This document shows, piece after piece, positions 8,459 through 17,102 of a stretch of DNA of 64,000 nucleotides. Every line of letters begins with the position of its first letter. The stretch's first letter is position 1. Source of the DNA: Flavobacteriaceae bacterium UBA3611 (GTDB taxonomy: Bacteria > Bacteroidota > Bacteroidia > Flavobacteriales > Flavobacteriaceae). The notes below the pieces were generated by a model. The model ran no database searches. It was given only the letters and a program-made list of their open reading frames with translations, and was not told the DNA's origin. The translations under genes and the position numbers were made by a program. Location: NCBI GenBank assembly GCA_002375495.1, contig DFLU01000014.1, positions 62,001 through 126,000 on the forward strand. The letters run 5' to 3'.

Positions 8459-9682
8459 TTATGTTACCTCCAAACCGATGGTTTTCACATCGTCCCAAAA
8501 CGTTGGAAATGACTTTGAAACCACTTCTGCATCGTTAATTAGTATTGGGCATTTAAGTGCCAACGGCGCAAATGCCATAGCCATTCTGTGGTCGTTATAA
8601 GTGTTGATGGCTACATTTTCTACAATCGCATCGGAAGGTGATACTTCTAGCGTAGCCTCTGTAATCTGAACGGTAGCTCCTAATTTTAGAAGTTCTGTCT
8701 TGAGGGCCGTCAATCGGTCTGTTTCTTTAATTTTTAGCGTATGCAAACCGATTAGTTTACATCCAATCCCCAATCCAAAACAAGTAACGGCAATAGTTTG
8801 TGCAATATCTGGTGTATCTGAAAGATCTGCTGTATACATCTCAGGGAGTGTCACGGTAGCCTTAGACAGGGTGATTTTGTCTCCTTTTTCGGAAAAAACA
8901 GTAGTTACACCCAACTGTTTATATAATGAGACCAACGCACTATCACCCTGTAAGCTTTCAGGCTTGAAACTTTCTAAGGTGATTTCGAGGTCTTCTGAAA
9001 ACGCTACGAAACTATAAAAATAGGAAGCCGAACTCCAGTCACTTTCCACTGTTATGCAATTGCTTTCTAATGCTTTACAAGGATCTATCTTTATAGAATT
9101 GGCCAATATATGATAACGCACCCCCAATTGGTCTAACAACCCCATTGTCATCTCGATATAGGGTCTTGAGGTAACTGTACCCTGCAATGTAAGTTCGAGC
9201 CCATTGGGCAACGACGGCGCAATGAGTAGCAATGCCGAAACAAACTGACTGCTCACATTTGCTTGTAGGGTCACTTTATTTTTAGTTAGATTTCTACCTA
9301 CAATTCTAAGCGGTGGAAATCCTTCGTTTTTTGTATACGATATATCTGCACCCAACATTTTTAGTGCATCTACTAAAATCCCAATCGGGCGTTGTTGCAT
9401 TCGTTCACTACCTGTGAGCACTATTTCAGCACCATCATTTGCAGCAAAATAAGCGGTTAGGAACCGCATGGCTGTCCCCGCATGGTGCACATCTATTGTG
9501 CCCTTGGTGGTTGCCAACGACTTGCTTAGCACGACACTGTCATCACTTTCTGAACTATTTTTTATGGTAAGACTGGGATACAGTGCTTGTAGAATAAGCA
9601 ATCTGTTGGTTTCACTCTTTGAACCCGTGATTTGAACTGCGGCCTTTTTCACGTGGCGCGACGTGCGCAGGGAAACCTTCAT
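8459..9682 (-). CDS. aroA: 3-phosphoshikimate 1-carboxyvinyltransferase (EPSP synthase)
   Basis: 407 residues, the sixth step of the shikimate pathway (shikimate-3-phosphate plus PEP to EPSP). Substrate-binding motifs are visible: GSKSETNRLLIL (20-31, with K22, S23, R27), HHAGTAMRFLTAYF (66-79), the catalytic Asp in TADLSDTPDIAQ, IKETDRLTALK, and NDHRMAMAF near the C-terminus. It is somewhat shorter than the Escherichia coli enzyme (about 427). It overlaps the small membrane protein upstream by four bases (ATGA), and that gene overlaps the MazG-like gene by one base, so the three are co-translated. Confidence 0.96.
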   Translation of the reverse strand: MKVSLRTSRHVKKAAVQITGSKSETNRLLILQALYPSLTIKNSSESDDSVVLSKSLATTKGTIDVHHAGTAMRFLTAYFAANDGAEIVLTGSERMQQRPIGILVDALKMLGADISYTKNEGFPPLRIVGRNLTKNKVTLQANVSSQFVSALLLIAPSLPNGLELTLQGTVTSRPYIEMTMGLLDQLGVRYHILANSIKIDPCKALESNCITVESDWSSASYFYSFVAFSEDLEITLESFKPESLQGDSALVSLYKQLGVTTVFSEKGDKITLSKATVTLPEMYTADLSDTPDIAQTIAVTCFGLGIGCKLIGLHTLKIKETDRLTALKTELLKLGATVQITEATLEVSPSDAIVENVAINTYNDHRMAMAFAPLALKCPILINDAEVVSKSFPTFWDDVKTIGLEVT

Positions 9683-9915
9683 TTCTTGTAATCTTGTTCT
9701 TTCAACTTTCTCCAGAATTTTCCGTAGGTAACTAAGAACCCAACTAGAAAACTTCCGAAGATAAAAATAAGCAATACCACTGCTTTAGCTGAAAAAAATT
9801 CGGACCACCTTCCTGCGAGCCCCCATTGAATCACATACATAATGATGGCATAAACCAGGCTGAGCACTACGACCGACTTCCAAAAACCTTGATGGGAAAT
9901 AACTCTTTTAAACAT
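9679..9915 (-). CDS. Small two-helix membrane protein, unknown function
   Basis: 78 residues with two hydrophobic segments, about 13-32 and 44-64, and a basic tail (KFWRKLKEQDYKK). No catalytic motif is visible. It sits between the MazG-like gene and aroA with overlaps on both sides (1 and 4 bp), so it is certainly part of that transcript, but its role in shikimate or nucleotide metabolism is not evident. Not recognised beyond being a small inner-membrane protein. Confidence 0.75.
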   Translation of the reverse strand: MFKRVISHQGFWKSVVVLSLVYAIIMYVIQWGLAGRWSEFFSAKAVVLLIFIFGSFLVGFLVTYGKFWRKLKEQDYKK

Positions 9916-10241
9916 TATTTCAGTTTTTCATTGTTTTGATGCCGATCATGATCGCGTTCGGTTTTCAGTTTTAACTTTGCGTCAAAAGCTGTTTGCAAAT
10001 CTACGCCTGTTTGGTTGGCTAAACAAAGTACGACGAAAACTACATCGGCTAATTCTTCACCCAAATCTTTGTGTTTATCACTTTCCTTTTCACTTTGCTC
10101 GCCATAACGTCTCGCAATAATACGGGCTACTTCACCTACTTCTTCCGTAAGTTGGGCCATGTTGGTTAGTTCATTAAAATACCGAACCCCGTGTTTTTTA
10201 ATCCACGTATCAACATCTTTTTGGGCGTTTTGTAAATCCAT
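9915..10241 (-). CDS. MazG-like nucleotide pyrophosphohydrolase
   Basis: 108 residues, single-domain all-alpha NTP pyrophosphatase of the MazG/dUTPase superfamily. The metal-binding signature is LTEEVGEVARIIARR (E34, E37) followed after about 25 residues by EELADVV (E63, D66). The family hydrolyses (d)NTPs to monophosphates and often cleans non-canonical nucleotides; the substrate here is not predictable. It is only 2 bp downstream of the DUF3857 gene at 10244 and overlaps the next gene by one base, so it may be read with both neighbours. Confidence 0.85.
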   Translation of the reverse strand: MDLQNAQKDVDTWIKKHGVRYFNELTNMAQLTEEVGEVARIIARRYGEQSEKESDKHKDLGEELADVVFVVLCLANQTGVDLQTAFDAKLKLKTERDHDRHQNNEKLK

Positions 10242-10243
10242 TG

Positions 10244-12265
10244 CTATATTTTTGTGAACACGATTTTCTCCTTTTCCTTTTCAGTAATTTGAGTAAACAT
10301 CCCCTTTACATATTCGTAATCTTGTGGAAGGATAATAGGCGTATTGATGTCTAAAGATACAGCTAGTTGCACAACTCCTGGTGCTTCTTTCACCAAATAT
10401 GTATAACTCCCCGTATTTCCAGCCAAGTTTGCCTGAATGGCATCTGGCAATGATTTTACTTTATATCCTTCCGGAATTTTAATGGTAATGTTATACTTCT
10501 CAGACTTCGGATATTCAAAAAAGATAGGGTAGGTACGGCTACTGTCTTTAAAAGGGTTTTCTGTTTGGGCAAAATAGAGCATCGGAGACACATAAAGGTC
10601 ACCCGCGATTTTCTCTACCAACGAATTTGATGTTGCGGTGTAGCTTAGGCTTAAATTATCTTTTAAGCTTTTTACATCTTTGGCTTCAAATTCAGAAATT
10701 TCGACTGCTTCAGAATTGGTATCGATTGCCTTTGTTTTTACTTCAGTAGCGCTGCCTGCGTAAGCAGTACGATAGTCTTTTGCGTAGTGGCCTCCTTTTC
10801 GCTCTCTAACCTTTGCGGTAAGATTATCATTATCAATTTCGGCTTGTACATAGGTCAATTTTTTAGACATATAACTTGGATAAAGTCCTACCCAATCTGA
10901 GCTACCATCGGGACGTATCAATCTGCCCTGCCAGTTCATTGCGCGCTCTGGCAACATATTGATATTCGAGAATGGATCAGTCGCATCTAAAATATAAAAA
11001 CTGCCATTGTGGTTTACAGCTGCGATTACATAATTAAATCCTTCGCGGGTAGGATACACAGGAATTCCATTCTTTTTAGTACTCACCAAGACTGGGTATG
11101 CGGTTAATCCGGCATGCTGTAACATAGAGATGAGCATGAGGTTGATATCGGCCGTATTTCCTGTACCTTCGCTGTAGGCTTTTTTCACTCCTTTTTCTGG
11201 AAAGTACCCCACATAGTTGTTCCACTTTACTTTATTTTTTACAAAATTGTGGATGATTGCCATCTTTTGCTCAGGACTTGTAGCATCTTTAAGCGCTGTA
11301 GCCAAATCAGCTTCGTAATAATTGGTACGTTTAATCTCGTTTACAAAAGCTTCGCTTTCGAACACACTCTTAGAAACGGCCTCCCAACTAGTTGCAAAAT
11401 TTTCTGGGATACCGTTAGGGTCGTTGATCATTGCCAATTCCCAAATAGACCGCGCTTGGTAATTTCTCAGGTTATCTACAAATGGCTCCGTTTTGAGGGG
11501 TGGTATATTGCTTTCATCCAAACTATATTCTATTTCTTTATACGTCCTCGTTCCTGCTCGTGTGGCAGAATTATTAGAATTATAGCTACCATAGTTAGCT
11601 GATCCCAATCCGCTTCTTGCACGGAAATTCACTTCTTTTTCTCTCGAATCTGTTTCAAAATTGAATGCTACGGAAGCTTTTGGGTTCGATTGAATATTGT
11701 ACACAAAAAATTCTGGTATTTTCAATTCAACTATTTCCTTATTAATCGGAATGGTGTACTGCAATTCGATATCATCGATTGTGCTGAAACCAGATTCAAT
11801 GACATACTCATATTCAATTACACTTCCCGGACGAATGTCTGGCATGGTGAATTTGTTGTTCACACGGTATTTACTGATACGCTCTTCAAAAACAGCACTG
11901 TTCTTTAATTTCTGCTTTTCAACATCGCCATTCACTAAGTTATAAGTAACACCTTTTAAATCGAAAGTTTCTCTATTTCCACCATCGTTGTAAGTAATTA
12001 CATTTTTTCTTGCCCATTCTGCCCCGTCTTTATTATAAATTTTAATGCGTTCATGAACCGTGGCCTTTTGAATGAACCCCTCTCCTTGTTTGAAGGTAAA
12101 CGCAACTTTGTAATCGCGATAGAGCACGGTGGCATCTGCATCTGGATACGACGGATTTGATTTTTCAGCAAGTTCTTCTTTAGAAACTTTACCGTATTTA
12201 AAATTTTGCGAAACACCTGTAATAGTGGTGAGCAGCAAACAAAGAAGCAAATAGTGTAATTTCAT
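10244..12265 (-). CDS. DUF3857 / transglutaminase-like protein with degenerate active site
   Basis: 673 residues. A signal peptide (1-19, ending GVSQ) is followed by an N-terminal DUF3857 beta-domain (about 45-250) and a transglutaminase-like fold (about 300-435). The position of the catalytic Cys holds Thr (T371 in EGTGNTADINLML) and the catalytic His position holds Tyr (Y412 in FNYVIAAV); the Asp in YILDATDP remains. It is therefore probably not an active cysteine enzyme but a binding protein of the envelope. The tandem paralogue upstream (12271-14160) keeps Cys and His. The two genes are 5 bp apart and surely co-transcribed. The ligand is unknown. Confidence 0.8.
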   Translation of the reverse strand: MKLHYLLLCLLLTTITGVSQNFKYGKVSKEELAEKSNPSYPDADATVLYRDYKVAFTFKQGEGFIQKATVHERIKIYNKDGAEWARKNVITYNDGGNRETFDLKGVTYNLVNGDVEKQKLKNSAVFEERISKYRVNNKFTMPDIRPGSVIEYEYVIESGFSTIDDIELQYTIPINKEIVELKIPEFFVYNIQSNPKASVAFNFETDSREKEVNFRARSGLGSANYGSYNSNNSATRAGTRTYKEIEYSLDESNIPPLKTEPFVDNLRNYQARSIWELAMINDPNGIPENFATSWEAVSKSVFESEAFVNEIKRTNYYEADLATALKDATSPEQKMAIIHNFVKNKVKWNNYVGYFPEKGVKKAYSEGTGNTADINLMLISMLQHAGLTAYPVLVSTKKNGIPVYPTREGFNYVIAAVNHNGSFYILDATDPFSNINMLPERAMNWQGRLIRPDGSSDWVGLYPSYMSKKLTYVQAEIDNDNLTAKVRERKGGHYAKDYRTAYAGSATEVKTKAIDTNSEAVEISEFEAKDVKSLKDNLSLSYTATSNSLVEKIAGDLYVSPMLYFAQTENPFKDSSRTYPIFFEYPKSEKYNITIKIPEGYKVKSLPDAIQANLAGNTGSYTYLVKEAPGVVQLAVSLDINTPIILPQDYEYVKGMFTQITEKEKEKIVFTKI

Positions 12266-12270
12266 AATGG

Positions 12271-14160
12271 TTATATTTTTGAGAGTACGATTTTAGATTT
12301 ATCCTTTTTAGTCACGTTTCTGACAAAGCTTGCATAATCATTAAACGATTCAGATGGAAAAGTTCCTGAAAGCAGCTGAAGGTGTCTTTTATATAAAATT
12401 GTATTTGAAGCGCTCAATTCAACTGAGGCATTATAAGTTCCAAATACTGTAGTTATTTCTATCGGGTCGAATGCTGCTTCAAGAGTATATCCTTTAGGTA
12501 GAATAATTTCAATTTCATCCTGATAAGTAGCTCCTCTTTCTATTTCCAAAGGAAATTTTCGATCCTTATCATTTGCATATATTTTATCATGCCTATTGAA
12601 TATATTAGGATTTACCAAAACCCTGTCTCCAGCTGTTGAAACATATGTATCGACCTCAAAATTTATCTTCTCTTTAAATACAACGTTTCTTTTGTCATTT
12701 TCAAAAGATACGTTCCCTAATGACAAATTGTTCAAGTGACCCCACAACCCCTTATAATTCATTTCCATGTCATCCTTTGTGTCAGATTCAATATGATACC
12801 GATTTTGGTAGAGCACCCCTTTTGATTTTTGCTCAAAAGTTCCTGTGATACGAAAATTTTCATCGATGACAGCTGTTACTTGTGTTTGTTGCAGATTTTC
12901 CCCAGCTTTATATTTAGGTGTTTTGGCAATCACTCCACCCTCTGGTGTCATCATAAGTACATTTCTATTATCTGTAAAACTTCCCATGTAGTTAAAAGGA
13001 GTAGTTTGGCTAGTACACTCAAGAAATACTAATTCATCATCAAAAGGAACAGCTAAAATAGCATGGTTAAATCGAAGCGACACAAAATCATCCTCTGTCT
13101 CGAATATTTCTTTACCGGAGTTAACTAATGTGTAATACGAATCAATTCCTTGAGACTTCAACAATGCCATGGTATAGTTAGAAAGGCCTTTACAGTCGCC
13201 ATAGCTTAAATCGTCAACTTCTAATGCCGTAGAAGGCTGCCATCCACCTATTCCCACTTGAACACTAATATATCGGGTTTTATTTTGCATGAATTCATAA
13301 ATAAGTCTCGTCTTTTCTTTAGGGTCTTTTACTCCCGAGACCAACTGATCTATTTGTGCTTTAGTAGCCTCTGAAATTTCATCCCTACCCCGAAGCAGTG
13401 CTTGGGTCTGCCACACTCCTAAGTCTTTCCAATTTTTCGCAAAACCCGGTGTATTACGTAACTGAAATTTTTCTAAAGAAACTCGAACTGTAGGAACAAA
13501 TTCATATAAAATCGGACTTAAAACCTCTGATTCGAAATATGGAATGTTCTCAACGACAAAATGATATTCTCGTGGAGACTCACTTATTTGCACATTAAAA
13601 GCATCAAGATTATTTTTCTTGAAAACAATCGGAATTTGATTTTGGTTTAAAATACTGTAGGAGGCTTTTTCGACACTAACTTGAGTAAATGCTACAGGAG
13701 TCCATGCTGGGATAAAAGCTGTAGACGATGTTGCAATTTCTGTAGTAAACTCATATGTGAATGGATATTTTGGTGGAACATAATTATAGTACATAACACG
13801 ATAGTCCATATAAAGACTGTTCCCTGAAGCACTTACATCTGTAAAATCACGTTTTTTATACTTCTTGATTTCTTCGCCATTTGCATCGAAAATTCGCAAG
13901 CTAATCTTTTTTACATTCGTACTTTTATCAAAATGTAAATAGGTCTTCATTAGTTCTAAACCGTTTTTGTTCAATATCGTGCCCACTTCCTTTTGCATGA
14001 TATTCATATCATTAAAATCGTTCAGGGTTATTATAGTTTCATTATTACGTACTACAGCGTTAACCTTGTTTCTTAAATTAATTGGAATATCACGTACTGG
14101 ATATTGGGCGAGCGAAATACTTGTTGTAAGAAACAACAAGAGTAAACTAAAAAATTTCAT
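12271..14160 (-). CDS. DUF3857 / transglutaminase-like protein with intact Cys-His
   Basis: 629 residues. The signal peptide is 1-18 (ending SLAQ), the DUF3857 domain about 45-240, and the transglutaminase core about 265-390, with catalytic C323 in SYGDCKGLSNY and H366 in RFNHAILAV. The third position is in LECTSQ, where Glu stands in place of the usual Asp. Predicted to be periplasmic or surface-exposed. The fold cuts or crosslinks peptide amide bonds, but no substrate is known for this flavobacterial subfamily. First of a tandem paralogous pair. Its third codon positions are more AT-rich than those of the downstream copy. Confidence 0.82.
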   Translation of the reverse strand: MKFFSLLLLFLTTSISLAQYPVRDIPINLRNKVNAVVRNNETIITLNDFNDMNIMQKEVGTILNKNGLELMKTYLHFDKSTNVKKISLRIFDANGEEIKKYKKRDFTDVSASGNSLYMDYRVMYYNYVPPKYPFTYEFTTEIATSSTAFIPAWTPVAFTQVSVEKASYSILNQNQIPIVFKKNNLDAFNVQISESPREYHFVVENIPYFESEVLSPILYEFVPTVRVSLEKFQLRNTPGFAKNWKDLGVWQTQALLRGRDEISEATKAQIDQLVSGVKDPKEKTRLIYEFMQNKTRYISVQVGIGGWQPSTALEVDDLSYGDCKGLSNYTMALLKSQGIDSYYTLVNSGKEIFETEDDFVSLRFNHAILAVPFDDELVFLECTSQTTPFNYMGSFTDNRNVLMMTPEGGVIAKTPKYKAGENLQQTQVTAVIDENFRITGTFEQKSKGVLYQNRYHIESDTKDDMEMNYKGLWGHLNNLSLGNVSFENDKRNVVFKEKINFEVDTYVSTAGDRVLVNPNIFNRHDKIYANDKDRKFPLEIERGATYQDEIEIILPKGYTLEAAFDPIEITTVFGTYNASVELSASNTILYKRHLQLLSGTFPSESFNDYASFVRNVTKKDKSKIVLSKI

Positions 14161-14213
14161 GCAGATTCAATAATGGGGGCAATTTAATAAGTTCAGAAAG
14201 AACCTACAAAATT

Positions 14214-14666
14214 TTATTCTTTAGATTTTGAATCGATGGTTATTGTCACCGGACCATCATTTACTAAAGCTACATCCATCATGGCTCCGAAGACTCCTGT
14301 ACCCACCTTTTTATTGAGTTCTTGTTCTAAAAGTGTTACAAATTGTTTGTAAAGTGTCATTGCTTGGTCGGGTCGTGCCGCTTTAATAAAAGAAGGTCGA
14401 TTCCCCTTTTTAGTGCTGGCATGTAGGGTAAACTGACTCACCACGATGATATCACCGTCTACATCCTGAATCGAATTATTCATGGCTCCATTTTCATCTG
14501 AAAAAACCCGCAACTTCGCGATTTTACCACACAGCCATTTGCTATCTTCTACAGTATCTTCCGCTTCAATTCCTAATAAAACCAAAAAACCTTTGCCAAT
14601 TTCAGAAACAACTTCTCCAGAAACAGTAACTGATGCTTGCTTTACACGTTGTAGTACGATTCTCAT
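14214..14666 (-). CDS. dtd: D-aminoacyl-tRNA deacylase
   Basis: 150 residues, the normal length. DTD hydrolyses D-aminoacyl-tRNA (and glycyl-tRNA(Ala)) to keep D-amino acids out of translation. Both active-site motifs of the dimeric enzyme are present: SQFTLHA (77-83) and the Gly-cisPro motif NDGPVT (136-141). MRIVLQRVKQASV at the N-terminus is typical. Same strand as rsgA, 130 bp downstream of it, with a short tandem repeat in the gap. Confidence 0.97.
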   Translation of the reverse strand: MRIVLQRVKQASVTVSGEVVSEIGKGFLVLLGIEAEDTVEDSKWLCGKIAKLRVFSDENGAMNNSIQDVDGDIIVVSQFTLHASTKKGNRPSFIKAARPDQAMTLYKQFVTLLEQELNKKVGTGVFGAMMDVALVNDGPVTITIDSKSKE

Positions 14667-14671
14667 TATAA

Positions 14672-14698
14672 GGTTAATGGTTAATGGTTAATGGTTAA
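14672..14698. repeat. Heptamer tandem repeat (GGTTAAT, 3.9 copies)
   Basis: Three full and one nearly full copies of GGTTAAT lie 5 bp upstream of the dtd ATG, in its leader. Such a run can vary in copy number by slippage. Confidence 0.8.
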
Positions 14699-14796
14699 AA
14701 TTTAATAGAATACCCGTGATTACTCCTCCTACCTTTCAAAAAGTCTGCTCACCCGCCCCAACATACGTTCGATTCAGGCTGGCTGTTCACTAAAAG

Positions 14797-15747
14797 TTAT
14801 TCCTTGTCATAAATATCTTTTCTGTAGTGTTCTTCTTCCCCTTCCAAAATCTGAAGGTAGCTTTTATAACGTGACCAAGCGATCTCTTCTTCCTCCAACG
14901 CCTCTTTTATGGCGCATTGCGGTTCTTCTAAATGAAGGCAGTTATTAAATTTGCAGTCTTGCTTACGTTCAAAAAATTCTGGGAAATAATCACCTAATTC
15001 TTCTTTGTCCATTTCTACCACCCCAAATCCTTTTATCCCTGGGGTGTCGATTATTTTAGCATCAAATGAGAGATCATACATTTCGGCAAAAGTTGTGGTA
15101 TGCTGCCCTTGTTTGTGTTGTTCTGAAATTTCCGAAGTTTTAAGCTGTAGTGAAGGTTCAATAGCGTTTACTAAGGTAGATTTTCCCACGCCGCTATGGC
15201 CCGAAAACATAGACACCTTTTCTTTCATCAGTACTTTCACCTTTTCTACGTTCTTGCCTGTCGCTGCGGAAATACCAATACATTCGTACCCGATATTTCG
15301 ATAAAGCGCCGCCAAGAATTTAATTTCAAGTAATTCGTCTTCTGTATAGGTGTCAATTTTATTAAACAGCAACACCGCTTTGATATGATAGGCTTCTGCC
15401 GTGACCAAAAAACGATCTATAAATGTGGTAAACGTGGGCGGATTGTTTAATGTAACCAACAAAAAAGCCACATCTATATTGGCAGCAATGATATGGGTTT
15501 GCTTAGAGAGGTTGACACTTTTACGAATGATGTAATTTTCTCGTGCTTCAATTTTATGGATGACGCCTACGGTTTCATCACCTTTAGTCTCGATTTTAAA
15601 CGCCACATGGTCTCCTACGGCAACAGGATTGGTACTTTTAATTCCGTCCATCCTGAATTTTCCCTTGATGCGACACTCGTAAAAATCGCCTTGCTCAGAT
15701 TTTACCGTGTACCAACTGCCTGTAGATTTGTAAACTACGCCCTTCAT
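14797..15747 (-). CDS. rsgA: Ribosome small-subunit biogenesis GTPase RsgA
   Basis: 316 residues from the ATG at 15747; an upstream in-frame TTG would add five residues but MKGVVYKSTGSWY is the usual start. The layout is an OB-fold (1-80), then a circularly permuted GTPase domain with G4 NKID (129-132) before G1 GHSGVGKST (183-191) and G3 DTPG (234-237), and a C-terminal zinc knuckle with C265, C270, H272 and C278. RsgA checks 30S maturation and releases late assembly factors. It lies 21 bp downstream of the DAHPS-chorismate mutase gene and is likely co-transcribed with it. Confidence 0.96.
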   Translation of the reverse strand: MKGVVYKSTGSWYTVKSEQGDFYECRIKGKFRMDGIKSTNPVAVGDHVAFKIETKGDETVGVIHKIEARENYIIRKSVNLSKQTHIIAANIDVAFLLVTLNNPPTFTTFIDRFLVTAEAYHIKAVLLFNKIDTYTEDELLEIKFLAALYRNIGYECIGISAATGKNVEKVKVLMKEKVSMFSGHSGVGKSTLVNAIEPSLQLKTSEISEQHKQGQHTTTFAEMYDLSFDAKIIDTPGIKGFGVVEMDKEELGDYFPEFFERKQDCKFNNCLHLEEPQCAIKEALEEEEIAWSRYKSYLQILEGEEEHYRKDIYDKE

Positions 15748-15768
15748 CTTACAAAATTGCAAAAACTT

Positions 15769-16851
15769 TTACTCATTGATGATTTTCTTTTGGTGATTGA
15801 TAGATTCCTGGTGAATTGCCTTGTAAAGCTTCAGAATAAACTCTTCGCTCAAATCGCTTTCTTCACCCCTCAAAATCATTCTGCCCAATACTTCGTTCCA
15901 TCTTTTTACCTGTAAAATAGCAACATTGTGTTCCTTTTTCAAGCCCCCGATGCTATCGGCTATCTTCATACGCTTGCCCATCATCTCCACAATTTTGTTA
16001 TCGATCACATCGATTTGAGTACGTAAAGTGTTCAATTCATTTTGAAACGCTAGTGCCTCATCCCCTTTTTTCCTGATCCGTAAATCTACCGTCATTTGGT
16101 CTAGTGTCGATGGAGTAATCTGCTGAGCAGCATCACTCCACGCATTATCAGGGTCGAAATGAGTCTCCACCATCAACCCGTCATAATTCAGGTCTAATGC
16201 TGTCTGGCATAAATCGAAAATAATATCCCGTTTCCCTGCAATATGCGACGGATCTAAAATTAGCGGCAAGTCAGGAAAACGATTCTGTAAATCGATTGGG
16301 ATTTGCCATTCTGGATTGTTGCGATACCGTGTTTTTTCATAGGTTGAAAATCCGCGGTGTATTACCCCTAGATTTTTCACTCCCGCTTCATAAAAGCGTT
16401 CTACCGCACCCAACCATAACGCAAGGTCAGGATTCACCGGATTTTTAATCAATACAATTTTATCGGTTCCTTGTAATGCATCTGCCAATTCCTGCACGAT
16501 AAAAGGTGACACTGTAGTTCGCGCGCCTACCCACAAAATATCAACATCATGCTTTAGCGCCAAATCTACGTGGTTGGCATTGGCAACTTCGGTAGTTGTG
16601 AGCATACCCGTTTCCTCTTTCGCCTTTTGCAACCATTTTAAACCCAGCGCGCCAACACCTTCAAAATTACCGGGACGGGTACGAGGTTTCCAAATACCTG
16701 CCCGCAGCACGGTGGCATCTGTATCTTTTAATTGATGTGCAATTTTAAGCACTTGTTGTTCGGTTTCGGCACTACAAGGCCCAGCAATTACCAGTGGGTG
16801 CGCCAATTGCATAGCATTCAACCAATTTCTAAGTTCCTTTTTATTCTCCAT
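15769..16851 (-). CDS. Bifunctional DAHP synthase / chorismate mutase
   Basis: 360 residues. Residues 1-260 are a type I-beta (KDO8P-synthase-like) DAHP synthase: GPCSAE (24-29), KPRTRPGNFEG (55-65), and DPSH (200-203). This domain condenses PEP with erythrose-4-phosphate, the first step of aromatic biosynthesis. Residues 272-355 are an AroQ-type chorismate mutase (LRTQIDVIDNKIVEMMGKRM), which makes prephenate for Phe and Tyr. In characterised fusions of this type, prephenate acting through the mutase domain inhibits the synthase. Upstream lie a candidate leader peptide with F, W, W and Y codons and a terminator hairpin, pointing to transcription attenuation. rsgA follows 21 bp downstream. 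Confidence 0.95.
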   Translation of the reverse strand: MENKKELRNWLNAMQLAHPLVIAGPCSAETEQQVLKIAHQLKDTDATVLRAGIWKPRTRPGNFEGVGALGLKWLQKAKEETGMLTTTEVANANHVDLALKHDVDILWVGARTTVSPFIVQELADALQGTDKIVLIKNPVNPDLALWLGAVERFYEAGVKNLGVIHRGFSTYEKTRYRNNPEWQIPIDLQNRFPDLPLILDPSHIAGKRDIIFDLCQTALDLNYDGLMVETHFDPDNAWSDAAQQITPSTLDQMTVDLRIRKKGDEALAFQNELNTLRTQIDVIDNKIVEMMGKRMKIADSIGGLKKEHNVAILQVKRWNEVLGRMILRGEESDLSEEFILKLYKAIHQESINHQKKIINE

Positions 16852-16877
16852 AGTATCGTATGCGTCAAATTTTCAGC

Positions 16878-16901
16878 AAAAAAAAAGTCCCCATGGGACT
16901 T
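16878..16901 (-). terminator. Leader terminator (attenuator) ahead of the DAHPS-CM gene
   Basis: On the minus strand AAGTCCC-ATG-GGGACTT is a perfect 7-bp hairpin followed by nine Ts, an intrinsic terminator, placed 27 bp before the DAHPS-CM ATG and 43 bp after the stop of the leader peptide. It cannot serve gldA, which starts on the other strand. GGGCGCTT at 16936-16929 can pair with the first arm of the hairpin and is a candidate antiterminator. Confidence 0.75.
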
Positions 16902-16943
16902 AAACGTATATTCGTATTAACAAACAATAAGCGCCCTGAGGTT

Positions 16944-16985
16944 TCAGTTAGTATAATGCCACCAAATATGGAACGCGTTTTTCAT
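16944..16985 (-). CDS. Candidate attenuator leader peptide (MKNAFHIWWHYTN)
   Basis: A 13-codon reading frame with an ATG at 16985 and a TGA at 16944. Its product contains Phe5, Trp8-Trp9 and Tyr11 plus two His. Tandem Trp codons with all three aromatic amino acids in 13 residues, followed by a terminator and then an aromatic-pathway gene, are the hallmarks of a ribosome-mediated attenuator. It is preceded by an A-rich stretch, usual for translation starts in this phylum, and by a near-consensus -7 box about 20 bases upstream. The assignment is inferred from layout and composition; translation of the peptide is not shown. Confidence 0.65.
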   Translation of the reverse strand: MKNAFHIWWHYTN

Positions 16986-17004
16986 TTGTTTTTTTAATTG
17001 AATG

Positions 17005-17012
17005 CTAAAATA
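17005..17012 (-). promoter_or_regulatory. Possible -7 box for the attenuator leader
   Basis: The minus strand reads TATTTTAG, one base off TAnnTTTG. Transcription would start near 17000, about 15 bases before the leader-peptide ATG and about 150 before the DAHPS-CM ATG. The -33 box is weak (GTTTT near 17036). Confidence 0.4.
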
Positions 17013-17078
17013 GCTATTTCGATAGAGGGATAAAACTTTTTAAGCTTTTTTTAAAATGAAGATTTCAATTAGTATCGT

Positions 17079-17086
17079 TAGCTTTG
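17079..17086 (+). promoter_or_regulatory. -7 box of gldA (TAGCTTTG)
   Basis: A full TAnnTTTG match 16 bases before the gldA ATG. It is divergent from the leader transcript of the DAHPS-CM gene, and the two promoters share a gap of about 250 bp. Confidence 0.6.
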
Positions 17087-17102
17087 TGTAATTTCTATTT
17101 CT

